From Micavibrio sp. UBA6145 (GTDB lineage: Bacteria > Pseudomonadota > Alphaproteobacteria > Micavibrionales > UBA1664), in the NCBI GenBank assembly GCA_002423205.1, contig DIUZ01000020.1, forward strand, positions 43,366 to 107,365: DNA of 64,000 nt, in the 5' to 3' direction. The translations under genes and the position numbers were made by a program. The notes under the pieces were generated by a model. The model saw only the letters and a program-made list of their open reading frames with translations. It was not told where the DNA came from and made no database searches. Within the stretch, counting starts at the first letter, position 1. Each line of letters begins with the position of its first letter. Shown piece after piece: positions 35,857-44,517 of this stretch.

Positions 35857-37290
35857 TTATTTGTTCACCAGTTCGCGTGCCTTGTTGACGATGTCATCAA
35901 CCTGCGGCAGTGCGAGTTTTTCAAGATTGTTGGCGTAGGGCAGCGGCACGTCTTTTGCGCCGACGCGTGCAACCGGCGCATCGAGGTAGTCAAACGCGTG
36001 TTCGTTCACCAGCGCGGCGATCTCTGCGCCGATACCGGCGTAGAGCCACCCCTCTTCCACTGAAACAATGCGGTTTGTCTTCTTGACCGACTCCAGAATT
36101 GTCCATGTGTCGAGCGGGCGGATGGAACGCAGGTTGATGACTTCGGCGCTGATGCCGGCCTCAGCCAGTTTTTCAGCCGCCTGCATCGCCTTGCCGACCA
36201 TGATGGAGAATGCCACGAGCGTGACATCGGTGCCTTCACGTTCCACGCGGGCGCGGCCGATGGGAACCACGAAGTCGTCGTTGGACGGGCATTCAAACGA
36301 CTGGCCGTACATGATTTCGTTTTCAAGAAAGACGACCGGGTTCGGGTCCTTGATCGCGGCCTTCATCAGGCCCTTGGCGTCAGCCGCAGACCACGGTGCA
36401 ACCACTTTGAGGCCCGGGATGTGGCCATACCACGAGGCATAGCACTGAGAGTGCTGAGCACCTACGCGGGCAGCGGCACCGTTGGGACCACGGAACACAA
36501 TGGGGCAACCCAGCTGGCCCCCAGCCATATACAACGTCTTGGCAGCGGAGTTGATGATGTGGTCGATGGCCTGCATTGCGAAGTTCATGGTCATGAATTC
36601 GACAATCGGTTTTAGGCCACGGAAGGCAGAGCCGACAGCAAGGCCGGCAAAGCCGTGTTCGGTGATCGGTGTGTCGATGACACGCTTGGGACCGAATTCG
36701 TCCAGCATGCCCTGCGAGATTTTGTACGCGCCCTGGTACTGCGCGACTTCCTCGCCCATCAGGTAGACGGATTCGTCTTTGCGCATTTCTTCGGACATAC
36801 CGGCACGGAGTGCTTCGCGCACGGTCATGGTTACGGTGTTTTGCGTATAGGAATTTTCATCGAATACAGGCGGTTCGATGACTTTTCCTTGCGCATACAG
36901 GATATCGCGGTTGGTGATGTGCGCACCGGCGGAACCGGCAGATGCGGTTGCCGTGGTTTGCACTGGGGCTGCTTCCTTGGGCGCATCAGCCGAAAGGCCA
37001 GGACGTCCGCAGGCGAATAATGCGTTCGGGATGTCAGCAGCCTGTTCGCCGTCTTCCAGCAGAACAGCGATCGGGGTGTTCACCTGAACGCCTTCAGTGC
37101 CGGCAGGTACCAGGATTTTACCGATGACGCCAGCGTCGACGGCTTCAACTTCCATCGTCGCCTTGTCGGTTTCGATTTCGGCGATGACTTCACCCGGTTT
37201 TACCTTGTCGCCCTCGTTCTTGGTCCATTTGGAAAGCTTGCCTTCCGTCATGGTCGGGGACAGTGCGGGCATGAGAATTTGTGTAGCCAT
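35857..37290 (-). CDS. pdhB: Pyruvate dehydrogenase E1 component, beta subunit, with lipoyl domain
   Basis: 477 residues. An N-terminal lipoyl domain (Lys43 in ETDKATMEVE) is nearly identical over its first 50 residues to that of PdhC, then a linker, then the transketolase-like E1-beta domain from about residue 145 (TVREALRAGMSEEM, VFRGPNGAAARVGAQHSQ, SVEEGWLYAGIGAEI). The lipoyl-E1-beta fusion is typical of alphaproteobacteria. It partners PdhA, which ends five bases upstream in the transcript. Confidence 0.96.
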   Translation of the reverse strand: MATQILMPALSPTMTEGKLSKWTKNEGDKVKPGEVIAEIETDKATMEVEAVDAGVIGKILVPAGTEGVQVNTPIAVLLEDGEQAADIPNALFACGRPGLSADAPKEAAPVQTTATASAGSAGAHITNRDILYAQGKVIEPPVFDENSYTQNTVTMTVREALRAGMSEEMRKDESVYLMGEEVAQYQGAYKISQGMLDEFGPKRVIDTPITEHGFAGLAVGSAFRGLKPIVEFMTMNFAMQAIDHIINSAAKTLYMAGGQLGCPIVFRGPNGAAARVGAQHSQCYASWYGHIPGLKVVAPWSAADAKGLMKAAIKDPNPVVFLENEIMYGQSFECPSNDDFVVPIGRARVEREGTDVTLVAFSIMVGKAMQAAEKLAEAGISAEVINLRSIRPLDTWTILESVKKTNRIVSVEEGWLYAGIGAEIAALVNEHAFDYLDAPVARVGAKDVPLPYANNLEKLALPQVDDIVNKARELVNK

Positions 37291-37295
37291 GGTGA

Positions 37296-38324
37296 TTATG
37301 CCTCCACCGGTTTCAGGATGTCAGTCCAGAGTTCATCCGGGTGCGGTTCAGGGGATTGCTGTGCGAATTCGGCGGACTCGTTGACGATTGCCTTGATCTC
37401 TTTTTCGAAGGGATTGAAGTCCTCTTCGGACATGCCGAGTTCCTTCATCATCAGTGCCTTCAGTTTTTCAATCGGGTCGCGTTCGGCCTTGGCCTTTTCC
37501 AGTTCTTCCTTCGACCGGTATTTGCCGGGGTCGGACATGGAGTGGCCGCGGAAACGGTAGGTGCTCATTTCCAGCACATACGGACCGTTGCCGGAGCGCA
37601 CGTAATCGAGCGCCTGACGCGCGACGTTCTGAACGGTCAGCACGTCGGAGCCGTCAACCTTCTCGCCCGGGATACCGAACGATGCGCCGCGCTGGTAAAA
37701 TTCACCGGCGGCGTGACGCTTGGTCGATGTGCCCATGCCGTACTGGTTGTTTTCAATGATGTAGAGAACGGGCAGTTTCCACAGTGCCGCCATGTTCATG
37801 CATTCAAAGAACTGGCCCTGGTTGGATGCGCCGTCGCCGGAATAGACAACCGCCACACCCTTATCGCCCTGATACTGGTGCGCGAAGGCAAGACCGGTAC
37901 CGAGTGACGCCGATGCGCCGACGATACCGTGACCGCCGTAGAATTTGGCCTCGCTTGAGAACATGTGCATCGAGCCGCCCTTGCCGCGCGAATAGCCGCC
38001 TTCGCGGCCCGTCAGTTCGGCCATGACGCCCTTGGCATCCATGCCGCAGGCCAGCATGTGGCCGTGGTCGCGGTAAGTGGTGATGACGGTATCCTGCGGT
38101 TCCTGTACCGACTGGATGCCCGTAACGATGGCTTCCTGGCCGATATAGAGGTGGCAGAAACCACCGATCAGGCCCATGCCGTAAAGCTGTCCGGCTTTCT
38201 CTTCAAAGCGGCGGATCAGAAGCATGTTGCGGTAGAGTTGTTTGAGCTCGGCCGCCTCGGGGATTTTGCTGGTATTCGAGATGGCGCTGGAGGCGTCGGA
38301 CTTGGCTTTTTTAACTGATGCCAC
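37296..38324 (-). CDS. pdhA: Pyruvate dehydrogenase E1 component, alpha subunit
   Basis: 342 residues. The thiamine-diphosphate motif GDGASNQGQFFECMNMA ... IENNQYGMGT and the phosphorylation-loop-like YRFRGHSMSDPGKYR are present. The start is a GTG at 38324: AGGAG lies seven bases ahead, and the resulting length is normal. A longer reading to 38453 would give a basic N-terminus unlike the family. First gene of the pdhA-pdhB-pdhC-hydrolase-lpd run; its upstream region is unusually rich in paired repeats. Confidence 0.95.
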   Translation of the reverse strand: MASVKKAKSDASSAISNTSKIPEAAELKQLYRNMLLIRRFEEKAGQLYGMGLIGGFCHLYIGQEAIVTGIQSVQEPQDTVITTYRDHGHMLACGMDAKGVMAELTGREGGYSRGKGGSMHMFSSEAKFYGGHGIVGASASLGTGLAFAHQYQGDKGVAVVYSGDGASNQGQFFECMNMAALWKLPVLYIIENNQYGMGTSTKRHAAGEFYQRGASFGIPGEKVDGSDVLTVQNVARQALDYVRSGNGPYVLEMSTYRFRGHSMSDPGKYRSKEELEKAKAERDPIEKLKALMMKELGMSEEDFNPFEKEIKAIVNESAEFAQQSPEPHPDELWTDILKPVEA

Positions 38325-38342
38325 AGATAATCTCCTGCTATG

Positions 38343-38499
38343 AAACGTGTGGGCAGAGAAATACCTAATTTGCATTCCTCTGGCCAGCGAAAAAGAACGG
38401 TTTGTGCAGCGCAATATTTTGATATAATTAGAAAAAAGCGGCATCGCATACAAACCGCGACATTCTCACACGTTTTATTTGCATAATACCTATATTTGC
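38343..38499. promoter_or_regulatory. Repeat-rich divergent control region upstream of pdhA
   Basis: Within 160 bases there are nested inverted repeats and a direct repeat. The outer pair is AAACGTGTG (38343-38351) with CACACGTTT (38467-38475). The inner pair is CGGTTTGT (38398-38405) with ACAAACCG (38450-38457). The direct repeat is AATACCTAATTTGC (38360-38373) with AATACCTATATTTGC (38485-38499). A plus-strand TATAAT occurs at 38423-38428. The paired sites suggest regulator binding that loops or spans both divergent promoters; the regulator is unknown. Confidence 0.5.
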
Positions 38500-38516
38500 G
38501 ATAAGAAGTGCCCCAG

Positions 38517-38999
38517 ATGATTATGAAGCCCATTTCAGCCCTTCACCTGCCTGCGACTTATATCAAGTCGCCGGAGGACTTCATTACCACCACATTCGTC
38601 GAAATGGGGGTGGTTGGCCGTGCCTCTGATATTACCGACGATATGCGCCGCGATGCCTGCGCGTTACAGACTTACGGACAGATCATGTTCCTGCTGAAGG
38701 ATAAGCTCAGCCTTGAACAGGTTGGGCCTTTTTATGCGGGCACATTCAGTGAAGATGCCCCGCTGGCCCAGCAGGCCTTGCGCGAAGTCATTGCCCGCCG
38801 CATGCAACGCTCAACCATTCCCGGCGACGACCGCACTGCCATGAAACTGGCGACCGAAGGTCTGGACCGTCTGGTACGCAAATATCTGGATTATGCCGTG
38901 TTTGCGCAAAACCTGCACGATCTGGATCGCCTCGCGCACCGTTTCTGCAATTCACTTCCCGGTAATGGCCGCACGCACAAGGCGTTTACACCCGGCTAA
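38517..38999 (+). CDS. Hypothetical protein
   Basis: 160 residues, soluble and mostly helical, no recognised family. The sequence has FITTTFVEMGVVGRASDIT, a central LLKDKLSLEQVGPFY and a basic C-terminal part. The ATG at 38517 is used; a second in-frame ATG follows at 38523 and a GTG precedes at 38508. It shares its upstream region with pdhA in divergent orientation and faces ftsB tail to tail across 21 bases. Confidence 0.62.
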   Translation: MIMKPISALHLPATYIKSPEDFITTTFVEMGVVGRASDITDDMRRDACALQTYGQIMFLLKDKLSLEQVGPFYAGTFSEDAPLAQQALREVIARRMQRSTIPGDDRTAMKLATEGLDRLVRKYLDYAVFAQNLHDLDRLAHRFCNSLPGNGRTHKAFTPG

Positions 39000-39020
39000 A
39001 CTTTCACCAAGACGGCAATA

Positions 39021-39329
39021 TTACATTTTCAGAGATTTGGTATCGGCACCGCGGGGGCCGAGCAGGCTTTGCGCCTGTTGCTCAACCAGGTCCCAATCCA
39101 GGGAACCCGGGCGCATGCGCACGACACGGTCCTCGATGCCGGCGCGTTGCGTGTGCACCGCGTTTAGATGGCTAGATAGCTGCGCCTCCTGCACTTCCAG
39201 TGCCCGCATGCTGAAGATGGAGTTTGATCCGAACAACAGATAAAACCCGCACCACGCACAGACGAACGTGGAAATGATGACCGGCAGGGCCGACAAGATG
39301 TCGTGGCGAAACTTCATAAACCGCTTCAT
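39021..39329 (-). CDS. ftsB: FtsB/DivIC-type septum formation initiator
   Basis: 102-residue bitopic membrane protein. A basic N-terminus is followed by one membrane segment (about residues 14-34, ALPVIISTFVCAWCGFYLLFG), then a coiled-coil-forming stretch (MRALEVQEAQLSSHLNAVHTQR) and a C-terminal part with LDWDLVEQQAQSLLG, the usual DivIC pattern. It would bridge FtsL and FtsQ in the divisome. Position between eno and pdhA is the conserved alphaproteobacterial place, though an APC permease now separates it from eno. Confidence 0.85.
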   Translation of the reverse strand: MKRFMKFRHDILSALPVIISTFVCAWCGFYLLFGSNSIFSMRALEVQEAQLSSHLNAVHTQRAGIEDRVVRMRPGSLDWDLVEQQAQSLLGPRGADTKSLKM

Positions 39330-39486
39330 AGATTGATTGAATCACATGCGATTCGCGGCCGTCAAAGGGTTTGATTCGCGCGTTTTGCTAAGTGATTCAA
39401 AAGATTCACTTCTTTTATTTTAACAGATTCACGCCTGCGGCCTATGGCCCGTTTCGTTCTATATTTGTTTGCAATAGAGTGGCTGC

Positions 39487-40815
39487 ATGACCAGCGAAGC
39501 ACCCACACAACTGCCCCAGACCATCGGCCTTAAGCAGATGATTTTCTATGCCACCGGGTCCATGCTGGGTGCCGGGATATATGGATTAATCGGCCAGGCG
39601 GCCGGGCTGTCCGGCAATGCCGTGTGGCTGTCGTTCATGGTCGCGCTTGTGGCCGCCCTGCTCACCGGTCTTTCATATGCATCGCTTGGGTCGCGCTATC
39701 CGCGTGCGGGCGGCACCGCGTTTATTGTAGAGCGCGCCTTCAGATCACCCGCGGCCGGTTATGCGCTTGGCCTGATGCTGGCCGCGTCCGCGCTGATCGG
39801 CATTCCGACCATGGCGCAGGTGTTTGCACGCAACTTTGCCGATATCTTTCAGATAAGCGACGCCATGATCCCGGTCGTGTCGATCGGCTTTCTCGCACTG
39901 CTGGGCGGCATCATCTTCCGCGGCATTCAGGAATCCATGTGGCTGAATATTCTGTGCTGCTGCATCGAGGCGCTGGGACTTCTGATTGTCATCGTCACCG
40001 GATTCACGCATTGGGGCAGCGTCGATTACTTTGAAGTACCCGCCAACACATCCGCCCTTCTGCCTGACCTGTCGCCGATTATCGTAGCTGTGATGAGCAG
40101 TACAGTTCTGACGTTCTTTGCATTTATCGGATTTGAAGACACGCTCAACGTCGCGGAAGAATGCAAGAACCCGAAGCGCACCTTGCCTATCGGCTTGCTG
40201 ACAGCCATGGGCATTGTGGCGTTTTTGTATATCGGCGTGGCGGTAACGGCGGTGTCGGTCATACCGTGGCAGACACTGGGTGATGCGAAAAGCCCGCTTA
40301 CGGAAGTTATTCGCGTTACGGCCCCCAATATTCCGCCTGCGTTGTTTACGACCATTGCGCTGTTTGCCGTGACCAATACCATTTTGGTGAATTTCATCAC
40401 GGCGTCGCGCCTTCTGTACGGCATGTCCACCCAGAAACTTCTGCCCGCGTTCTTAAGCAAGGTGCATGGCAAGCGCCGCACACCGCATATGGCGGTGGCG
40501 ACATTGTTCGTCCTGTTTTTGCCGTTTGCGATTTTCGGTACGATCAGTCAGCTGGCGGCGGCGTCTGTGCTGCTGCTTTTGACCGTGTTTGCGGTCATGA
40601 ACATATCGCTGGTGATTTTACAGCGCCGCGAAGGCGAAGACGTCGGTGAATTTGAAATTCACCGTATCATCCCAATCATGGGCGCGGTTGTGTGCGTGGC
40701 GCTGATCGTGGCGCGTGTTATAACCGGCGAATGGACAGCCCCGGCCCTTGCGGGCGGGATCGTCGCCATCGTACTTGGCGCTTATTACGCGCGCAGGATG
40801 CTGGCACCTGCATAA
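39487..40815 (+). CDS. APC-superfamily amino-acid permease
   Basis: 442-residue inner-membrane transporter with about 12 membrane helices. The signature GSMLGAGIYGLIGQAAG in helix 1 and FIGFEDTLNVAEECKNPKRTLP are typical of the amino acid-polyamine-organocation family. Substrate not predictable. It is on the opposite strand to the surrounding genes, between ftsB and eno, and its last 31 bases are antisense to the end of eno. It looks like a later insertion into a conserved run. Confidence 0.88.
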   Translation: MTSEAPTQLPQTIGLKQMIFYATGSMLGAGIYGLIGQAAGLSGNAVWLSFMVALVAALLTGLSYASLGSRYPRAGGTAFIVERAFRSPAAGYALGLMLAASALIGIPTMAQVFARNFADIFQISDAMIPVVSIGFLALLGGIIFRGIQESMWLNILCCCIEALGLLIVIVTGFTHWGSVDYFEVPANTSALLPDLSPIIVAVMSSTVLTFFAFIGFEDTLNVAEECKNPKRTLPIGLLTAMGIVAFLYIGVAVTAVSVIPWQTLGDAKSPLTEVIRVTAPNIPPALFTTIALFAVTNTILVNFITASRLLYGMSTQKLLPAFLSKVHGKRRTPHMAVATLFVLFLPFAIFGTISQLAAASVLLLLTVFAVMNISLVILQRREGEDVGEFEIHRIIPIMGAVVCVALIVARVITGEWTAPALAGGIVAIVLGAYYARRMLAPA

Positions 40816-42062
40816 ACGGCGGTGTCGTCCAGATATTCCTCGATGCGGATCAGCTGGTTGTATTTTGCGATACGGTCTGAGCGCGAGAGCGAGCCGGTTT
40901 TGATCTGACCCGCGTTTACCGCGACAGCGATGTCGGCAATGGTCGTGTCTTCGGTTTCACCGGAGCGGTGCGAGAGAACAATGCCAAAGCCGTGGCGTTT
41001 TGCCAGTTCAATGGTTTCCAGCGTTTCAGTGATCGTGCCGATCTGGTTGACCTTGACCAGCACCGCGTTGGCCGCACCCGATTTGATGCCCACGCGCACG
41101 CGCTTGACGTTGGTGACGAACAGGTCGTCGCCGACCAGTTGTGTGCCGTTGCCCAGTTCCTTGGTCATGGCGACCCAACCGTCCCAGTCGTCTTCGGCAA
41201 GGCCGTCTTCGATAGATACGATCGGGTAATTGTCGAGCAGCTTGCGGTAATAGCTGATCATTTCGTCCGAAGACAGGGTCAGCCCCTCGCCCTTCAAATG
41301 GTATTTCTTGCCCTTGTAGAATTCGGTCGATGCAACGTCGAGCGCGAGGGCGATATCCTGCCCCGGCTTGTAACCGGCTTTTTCAATCGCCTTCATGATA
41401 AAGCCGAGCGCCTCGGTCGAGGATTTCAGGTTCGGCGCAAAGCCGCCTTCGTCGCCCACATTGGTGGAATGACCGGCGTCGCTGAGCAGTTTTTTCAGGG
41501 AATGGAATGTTTCGGCACCCATGCGCACGGCTTCGGCGAATGTTTTCGCGCCGATCGGCATAATCATGAATTCCTGGAAGTCGATGCCGTTATCGGCATG
41601 CGCCCCGCCGTTGATGATGTTCATCAGCGGTACAGGCATGACGTGGGCGGATACGCCGCCGAGATAGCGGTAGAGCGGCATGCCCTGTTCGTCAGCGGCC
41701 GCACGTGCCACGGCCATCGACACACCGAGAATAGCGTTGGCGCCGAGGTTGCTTTTGTTTTCGGTGCCGTCGAGTTCGATCAGCGCCCTGTCCAGGGTCA
41801 GCTGGTCGAGACCTTCGAAGCCCATGAGTTCTTCTGAAATGACATCATTGATGTTGCTGACGGCCTTGAGCACGCCCTTGCCACCGTAGCGCTTCTTGTC
41901 GCCGTCGCGCAGTTCAACGGCTTCGTGTGCGCCGGTCGATGCGCCTGACGGCACGGCGGCGCGGCCTTCGGCACCGGTTTCCAGCATGACTTCGACTTCG
42001 ACTGTCGGATTGCCACGGGAGTCCAGAATTTCGCGGGCGCGGATGTCGATAATTTCGCTCAT
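40785..42062 (-). CDS. eno: Enolase
   Basis: Converts 2-phosphoglycerate to phosphoenolpyruvate. 425 residues with ILDSRGNPTVE, GGAHADNGIDFQEFMIMP, the catalytic Lys region LVKVNQIGT and SHRSGETED. Length and motifs are canonical. It starts three bases after kdsA ends, so the two are co-transcribed, as in most alphaproteobacteria. Confidence 0.97.
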   Translation of the reverse strand: MSEIIDIRAREILDSRGNPTVEVEVMLETGAEGRAAVPSGASTGAHEAVELRDGDKKRYGGKGVLKAVSNINDVISEELMGFEGLDQLTLDRALIELDGTENKSNLGANAILGVSMAVARAAADEQGMPLYRYLGGVSAHVMPVPLMNIINGGAHADNGIDFQEFMIMPIGAKTFAEAVRMGAETFHSLKKLLSDAGHSTNVGDEGGFAPNLKSSTEALGFIMKAIEKAGYKPGQDIALALDVASTEFYKGKKYHLKGEGLTLSSDEMISYYRKLLDNYPIVSIEDGLAEDDWDGWVAMTKELGNGTQLVGDDLFVTNVKRVRVGIKSGAANAVLVKVNQIGTITETLETIELAKRHGFGIVLSHRSGETEDTTIADIAVAVNAGQIKTGSLSRSDRIAKYNQLIRIEEYLDDTAVYAGASILRA

Positions 42063-42065
42063 GCT

Positions 42066-42890
42066 TTAGGCCTTCTTTTTAATGAGTTGGTCAATTTCGA
42101 GAAGCGTTTCGAGAACGCCGGGGAAGTCGGTGAGTTTGATCATGTTCGGGCCGTCGGACGGTGCATTGTCCGGGTCCTGATGGGTTTCCATGAACAGGCC
42201 GGCAACGCCGACAGCAACGGCGGCGCGTGCCAGCACCGGCACCATGCGGCGGTCACCGCCGGATGTCGTGCCATTGCCGCCCGGCTGCTGAACCGAATGC
42301 GTAGCATCGAAAATAACCGGGTATCCGGTTTCAGCCATGATCGGCAGGCTGCGCATGTCGGATACGAGCGTGTTGTAACCAAACGATGCGCCGCGTTCGC
42401 AGAGCATGATGTTTTCGTTGCCTGTCGATGCGATTTTGGCCGCGACGTGTTTCATGTCCCACGGGGCCAGGAACTGGCCCTTTTTGACGTTGATGGCCTT
42501 GCCGGTTTTACCGGCGGCGATCAGTAGGTCAGTCTGGCGGCACAGGAAGGCCGGGATCTGCAGAATGTCGGCGGCCTTGGCCACTTCGGCGCATTGCCAG
42601 GGTTCATGCACATCGGTCATGACCGGCATACCGAATTGTTGCTTGATGTCGGCGAAAATGGTCAGCGCCTCGTCCAGGCCCGGACCGCGTGCGGAGCCGA
42701 TGGATGAGCGATTTGCCTTGTCGAAGGACGTCTTGTAAATGACGCCGATCCCAAGCTTGTCGCAGGTTTCCTTGATGGCCCCTGCCATATCGAAGGCATG
42801 CTGACGGCTTTCAAGGACGCAGGGTCCGGCCATCAGGGAAATAGGGGCGTTATTGGCAAATGTAGTCGATCCGACAGAGACTTTTTTCAT
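42066..42890 (-). CDS. kdsA: 3-deoxy-D-manno-octulosonate 8-phosphate synthase
   Basis: Condenses phosphoenolpyruvate with arabinose 5-phosphate, first committed step of KDO for lipopolysaccharide. 274 residues with LMAGPCVLES, TSFDKANRSS, PVMTDVHEP, QIPAFLCRQTDL and DATHSVQQPGG. The ATG at 42890 (MKKVSVGS) is chosen; a GTG six bases earlier is possible. It shows the window contains a lipopolysaccharide-making organism. Confidence 0.96.
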   Translation of the reverse strand: MKKVSVGSTTFANNAPISLMAGPCVLESRQHAFDMAGAIKETCDKLGIGVIYKTSFDKANRSSIGSARGPGLDEALTIFADIKQQFGMPVMTDVHEPWQCAEVAKAADILQIPAFLCRQTDLLIAAGKTGKAINVKKGQFLAPWDMKHVAAKIASTGNENIMLCERGASFGYNTLVSDMRSLPIMAETGYPVIFDATHSVQQPGGNGTTSGGDRRMVPVLARAAVAVGVAGLFMETHQDPDNAPSDGPNMIKLTDFPGVLETLLEIDQLIKKKA

Positions 42891-42912
42891 GGTCACTGAG
42901 AATAGGTGACTG

Positions 42913-42932
42913 AGGCCTTGTCGGAAAGGCCT
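42913..42932. terminator. Hairpin ahead of kdsA
   Basis: Perfect seven-base stem, AGGCCTT and AAGGCCT, with a six-base loop, between the hypothetical gene and kdsA. No T-run follows on the minus strand, so a terminator role is uncertain. Confidence 0.4.
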
Positions 42933-42954
42933 AATATATTGCCATAACGAATAT

Positions 42955-43479
42955 TTAGATGACGGGGATCGCTGGTGCGGTGGACCGGGTGGCCCGAATG
43001 ATGGCTTCGCTGGTCATGCATGCGCCTGCGCCCATCATGACGGGATCATTCAGCACGACCCCCGAACCCAGAAGCGACAGGCCGCCCGCCATCGACAGGC
43101 CTGTATGTGTGCTGCTGGCGATGTCGTTGTAGCGGCGCTTGATGTTCGCGGTCAGGATTGTGCCCTGGCTTGCGGCCATCAGCACGCCACCGACAAAATA
43201 TGCAGGGTCGGCAATGCCGGCACCAATACCGGCCACCATGGCAGCACCAAAAGTTGCGCCCGCGTTGCCGATAATTTCCAGACGTCCGCCAAGCGGTATT
43301 TGTTTTTTGCGCACGACGCTGAATGCTTCCATCAATGCGCCGGCAGCCATGAAGCCGCCACCGATTGAAATGATCGGATGGGCATCTGAAAGGGCAAGCG
43401 CCGTGCCGGCGAGAACCTTGAATGTGGGGGAAACCAGTTTGCCGACGGATGCAGCGAGGTGATTGAATGTGTTTTTCAT
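42955..43479 (-). CDS. Hypothetical glycine/alanine-rich hydrophobic protein
   Basis: 174 residues from the ATG at 43479 (MKNTFNHLAAS). Long Gly/Ala-rich hydrophobic stretches (PIISIGGGFMAAGALMEAF, GNAGATFGAAMVAGIGAG, YFVGGVLMAAS, LSMAGGLSLLGSGVVL) suggest four or five short membrane segments separated by small charged loops. No family is recognised. It lies between xerC and kdsA on the same strand with hairpins on both sides, so it is probably its own unit. Confidence 0.6.
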   Translation of the reverse strand: MKNTFNHLAASVGKLVSPTFKVLAGTALALSDAHPIISIGGGFMAAGALMEAFSVVRKKQIPLGGRLEIIGNAGATFGAAMVAGIGAGIADPAYFVGGVLMAASQGTILTANIKRRYNDIASSTHTGLSMAGGLSLLGSGVVLNDPVMMGAGACMTSEAIIRATRSTAPAIPVI

Positions 43480-43521
43480 GATGGGAAAATACGCCCCACC
43501 CATAAGTTTTGCAATTTATAT

Positions 43522-43539
43522 GAAAACCTTTTGGTTTTC
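43522..43539 (-). terminator. Putative terminator downstream of xerC
   Basis: Perfect seven-base stem, GAAAACC and GGTTTTC, with a four-base loop, about 35 bases past the xerC stop, followed by an AT-rich tract on the minus strand. Confidence 0.45.
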
Positions 43540-43572
43540 TCAATTTGGGTGCGTCCAAGCCTTGGAAAAAGC

Positions 43573-44517
43573 TCAGGCGCGGGGGTGCGCCTTCTTGAAG
43601 GTTTCCAGCAGCTGGGTGTAATCGACTTCCGTATAACGCTGCGTCGTGGTCAGGGATGAGTGGCCGAGGAGTTCCTGGATTTCGCGCAAATTCATCCCCT
43701 CGCCCAGCAGATGCGTGGCGTAGGAATGGCGCAGGGCGTGCGGTGTTGCGGTTTCACCCAACCCCATGCGCACGCGCAGTGCGCGCATGCGTTTTTGTAC
43801 CATGCCGGGGTTGAGGCGGTCGCCGCGCACGCCAATGAATAATGGCCGGTCATCGGTTTCAACTTCAGGACAGGCTTCACGGTAAGCGCGGATAAGACTG
43901 ACGGACTGTGGCAGCAGCGGGACTTCGCGCTGTTTGTTGCCTTTACCGGTGATACGGATCATGTCGGTTGCTTCATCAATGTTCCTGATGTTGAGCGAGA
44001 GGCCCTCGCTGATACGTAAGCCAGAGCCGTAGAGCAGACCGAACAATGCCATGTCGCGCAGATCGGTCCAGTCGCCGCCTTCCATCGTATCCAGCATTTC
44101 AAAAATGCGCGGCGCTTCCAGCGGGCGCGGTACTTTGTGCGGCACTTTTGGCGTGGTCATCAGTTTCAGTGCGGCGTTATGCAGGATGCCGTTGAAATCC
44201 ATCCATTTGAAAAAAGTGCGAAGAGATGACAATGCGCGTGCGCGTGTTGTCGATGAATTGCCCTTTAATGCCTTTTTTGAGAGATAGCCGCGAAAGTCGC
44301 GCAAGGCCGCGTCGGAAATATCCTTGAGACCGACGGGCGCGCCAAGGTGATTGTTCATGTATCCCAGAAACTGGCGGATATCGGAATCATATGCACGAAG
44401 GGTGTGGCGCGAGACGCGGCGCTCACCACTTAAAGTGGCCAGCCACGTGGAAACAGCCTGAAGCAGGTCAGGCTGGCACATACCTTCAAGGGGATTTACG
44501 CCGGGACGTCCAGCCAT
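43573..44517 (-). CDS. xerC: Tyrosine recombinase XerC
   Basis: Chromosome-dimer resolution recombinase, 314 residues. The N-terminal SAM-like domain is followed by the catalytic domain with Arg in GSGLRISEGLSL, Lys in GKGNKQREVPL, HALRHSYATHLL (His/Arg), LGHSSLTTTQRYTE (His and the nucleophile Tyr). Housekeeping context (after DUF484 and lpd, conserved in alphaproteobacteria) argues against a phage integrase. The ATG at 44517 overlaps the DUF484 gene by 22 bases; an inner ATG at 44481 is an alternative. Confidence 0.92.
   Translation of the reverse strand: MAGRPGVNPLEGMCQPDLLQAVSTWLATLSGERRVSRHTLRAYDSDIRQFLGYMNNHLGAPVGLKDISDAALRDFRGYLSKKALKGNSSTTRARALSSLRTFFKWMDFNGILHNAALKLMTTPKVPHKVPRPLEAPRIFEMLDTMEGGDWTDLRDMALFGLLYGSGLRISEGLSLNIRNIDEATDMIRITGKGNKQREVPLLPQSVSLIRAYREACPEVETDDRPLFIGVRGDRLNPGMVQKRMRALRVRMGLGETATPHALRHSYATHLLGEGMNLREIQELLGHSSLTTTQRYTEVDYTQLLETFKKAHPRA

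Noticed and set aside
38325..38453. Longer PdhA N-terminus
   Set aside because: AGGAG seven bases ahead of the GTG at 38324 and normal family length support the shorter protein; the extension would cover the repeat-rich control region.
43573..44517. XerC as a phage or island integrase
   Set aside because: It lies in the conserved lpd-DUF484-xerC housekeeping context, with no attachment repeats or phage genes around it.
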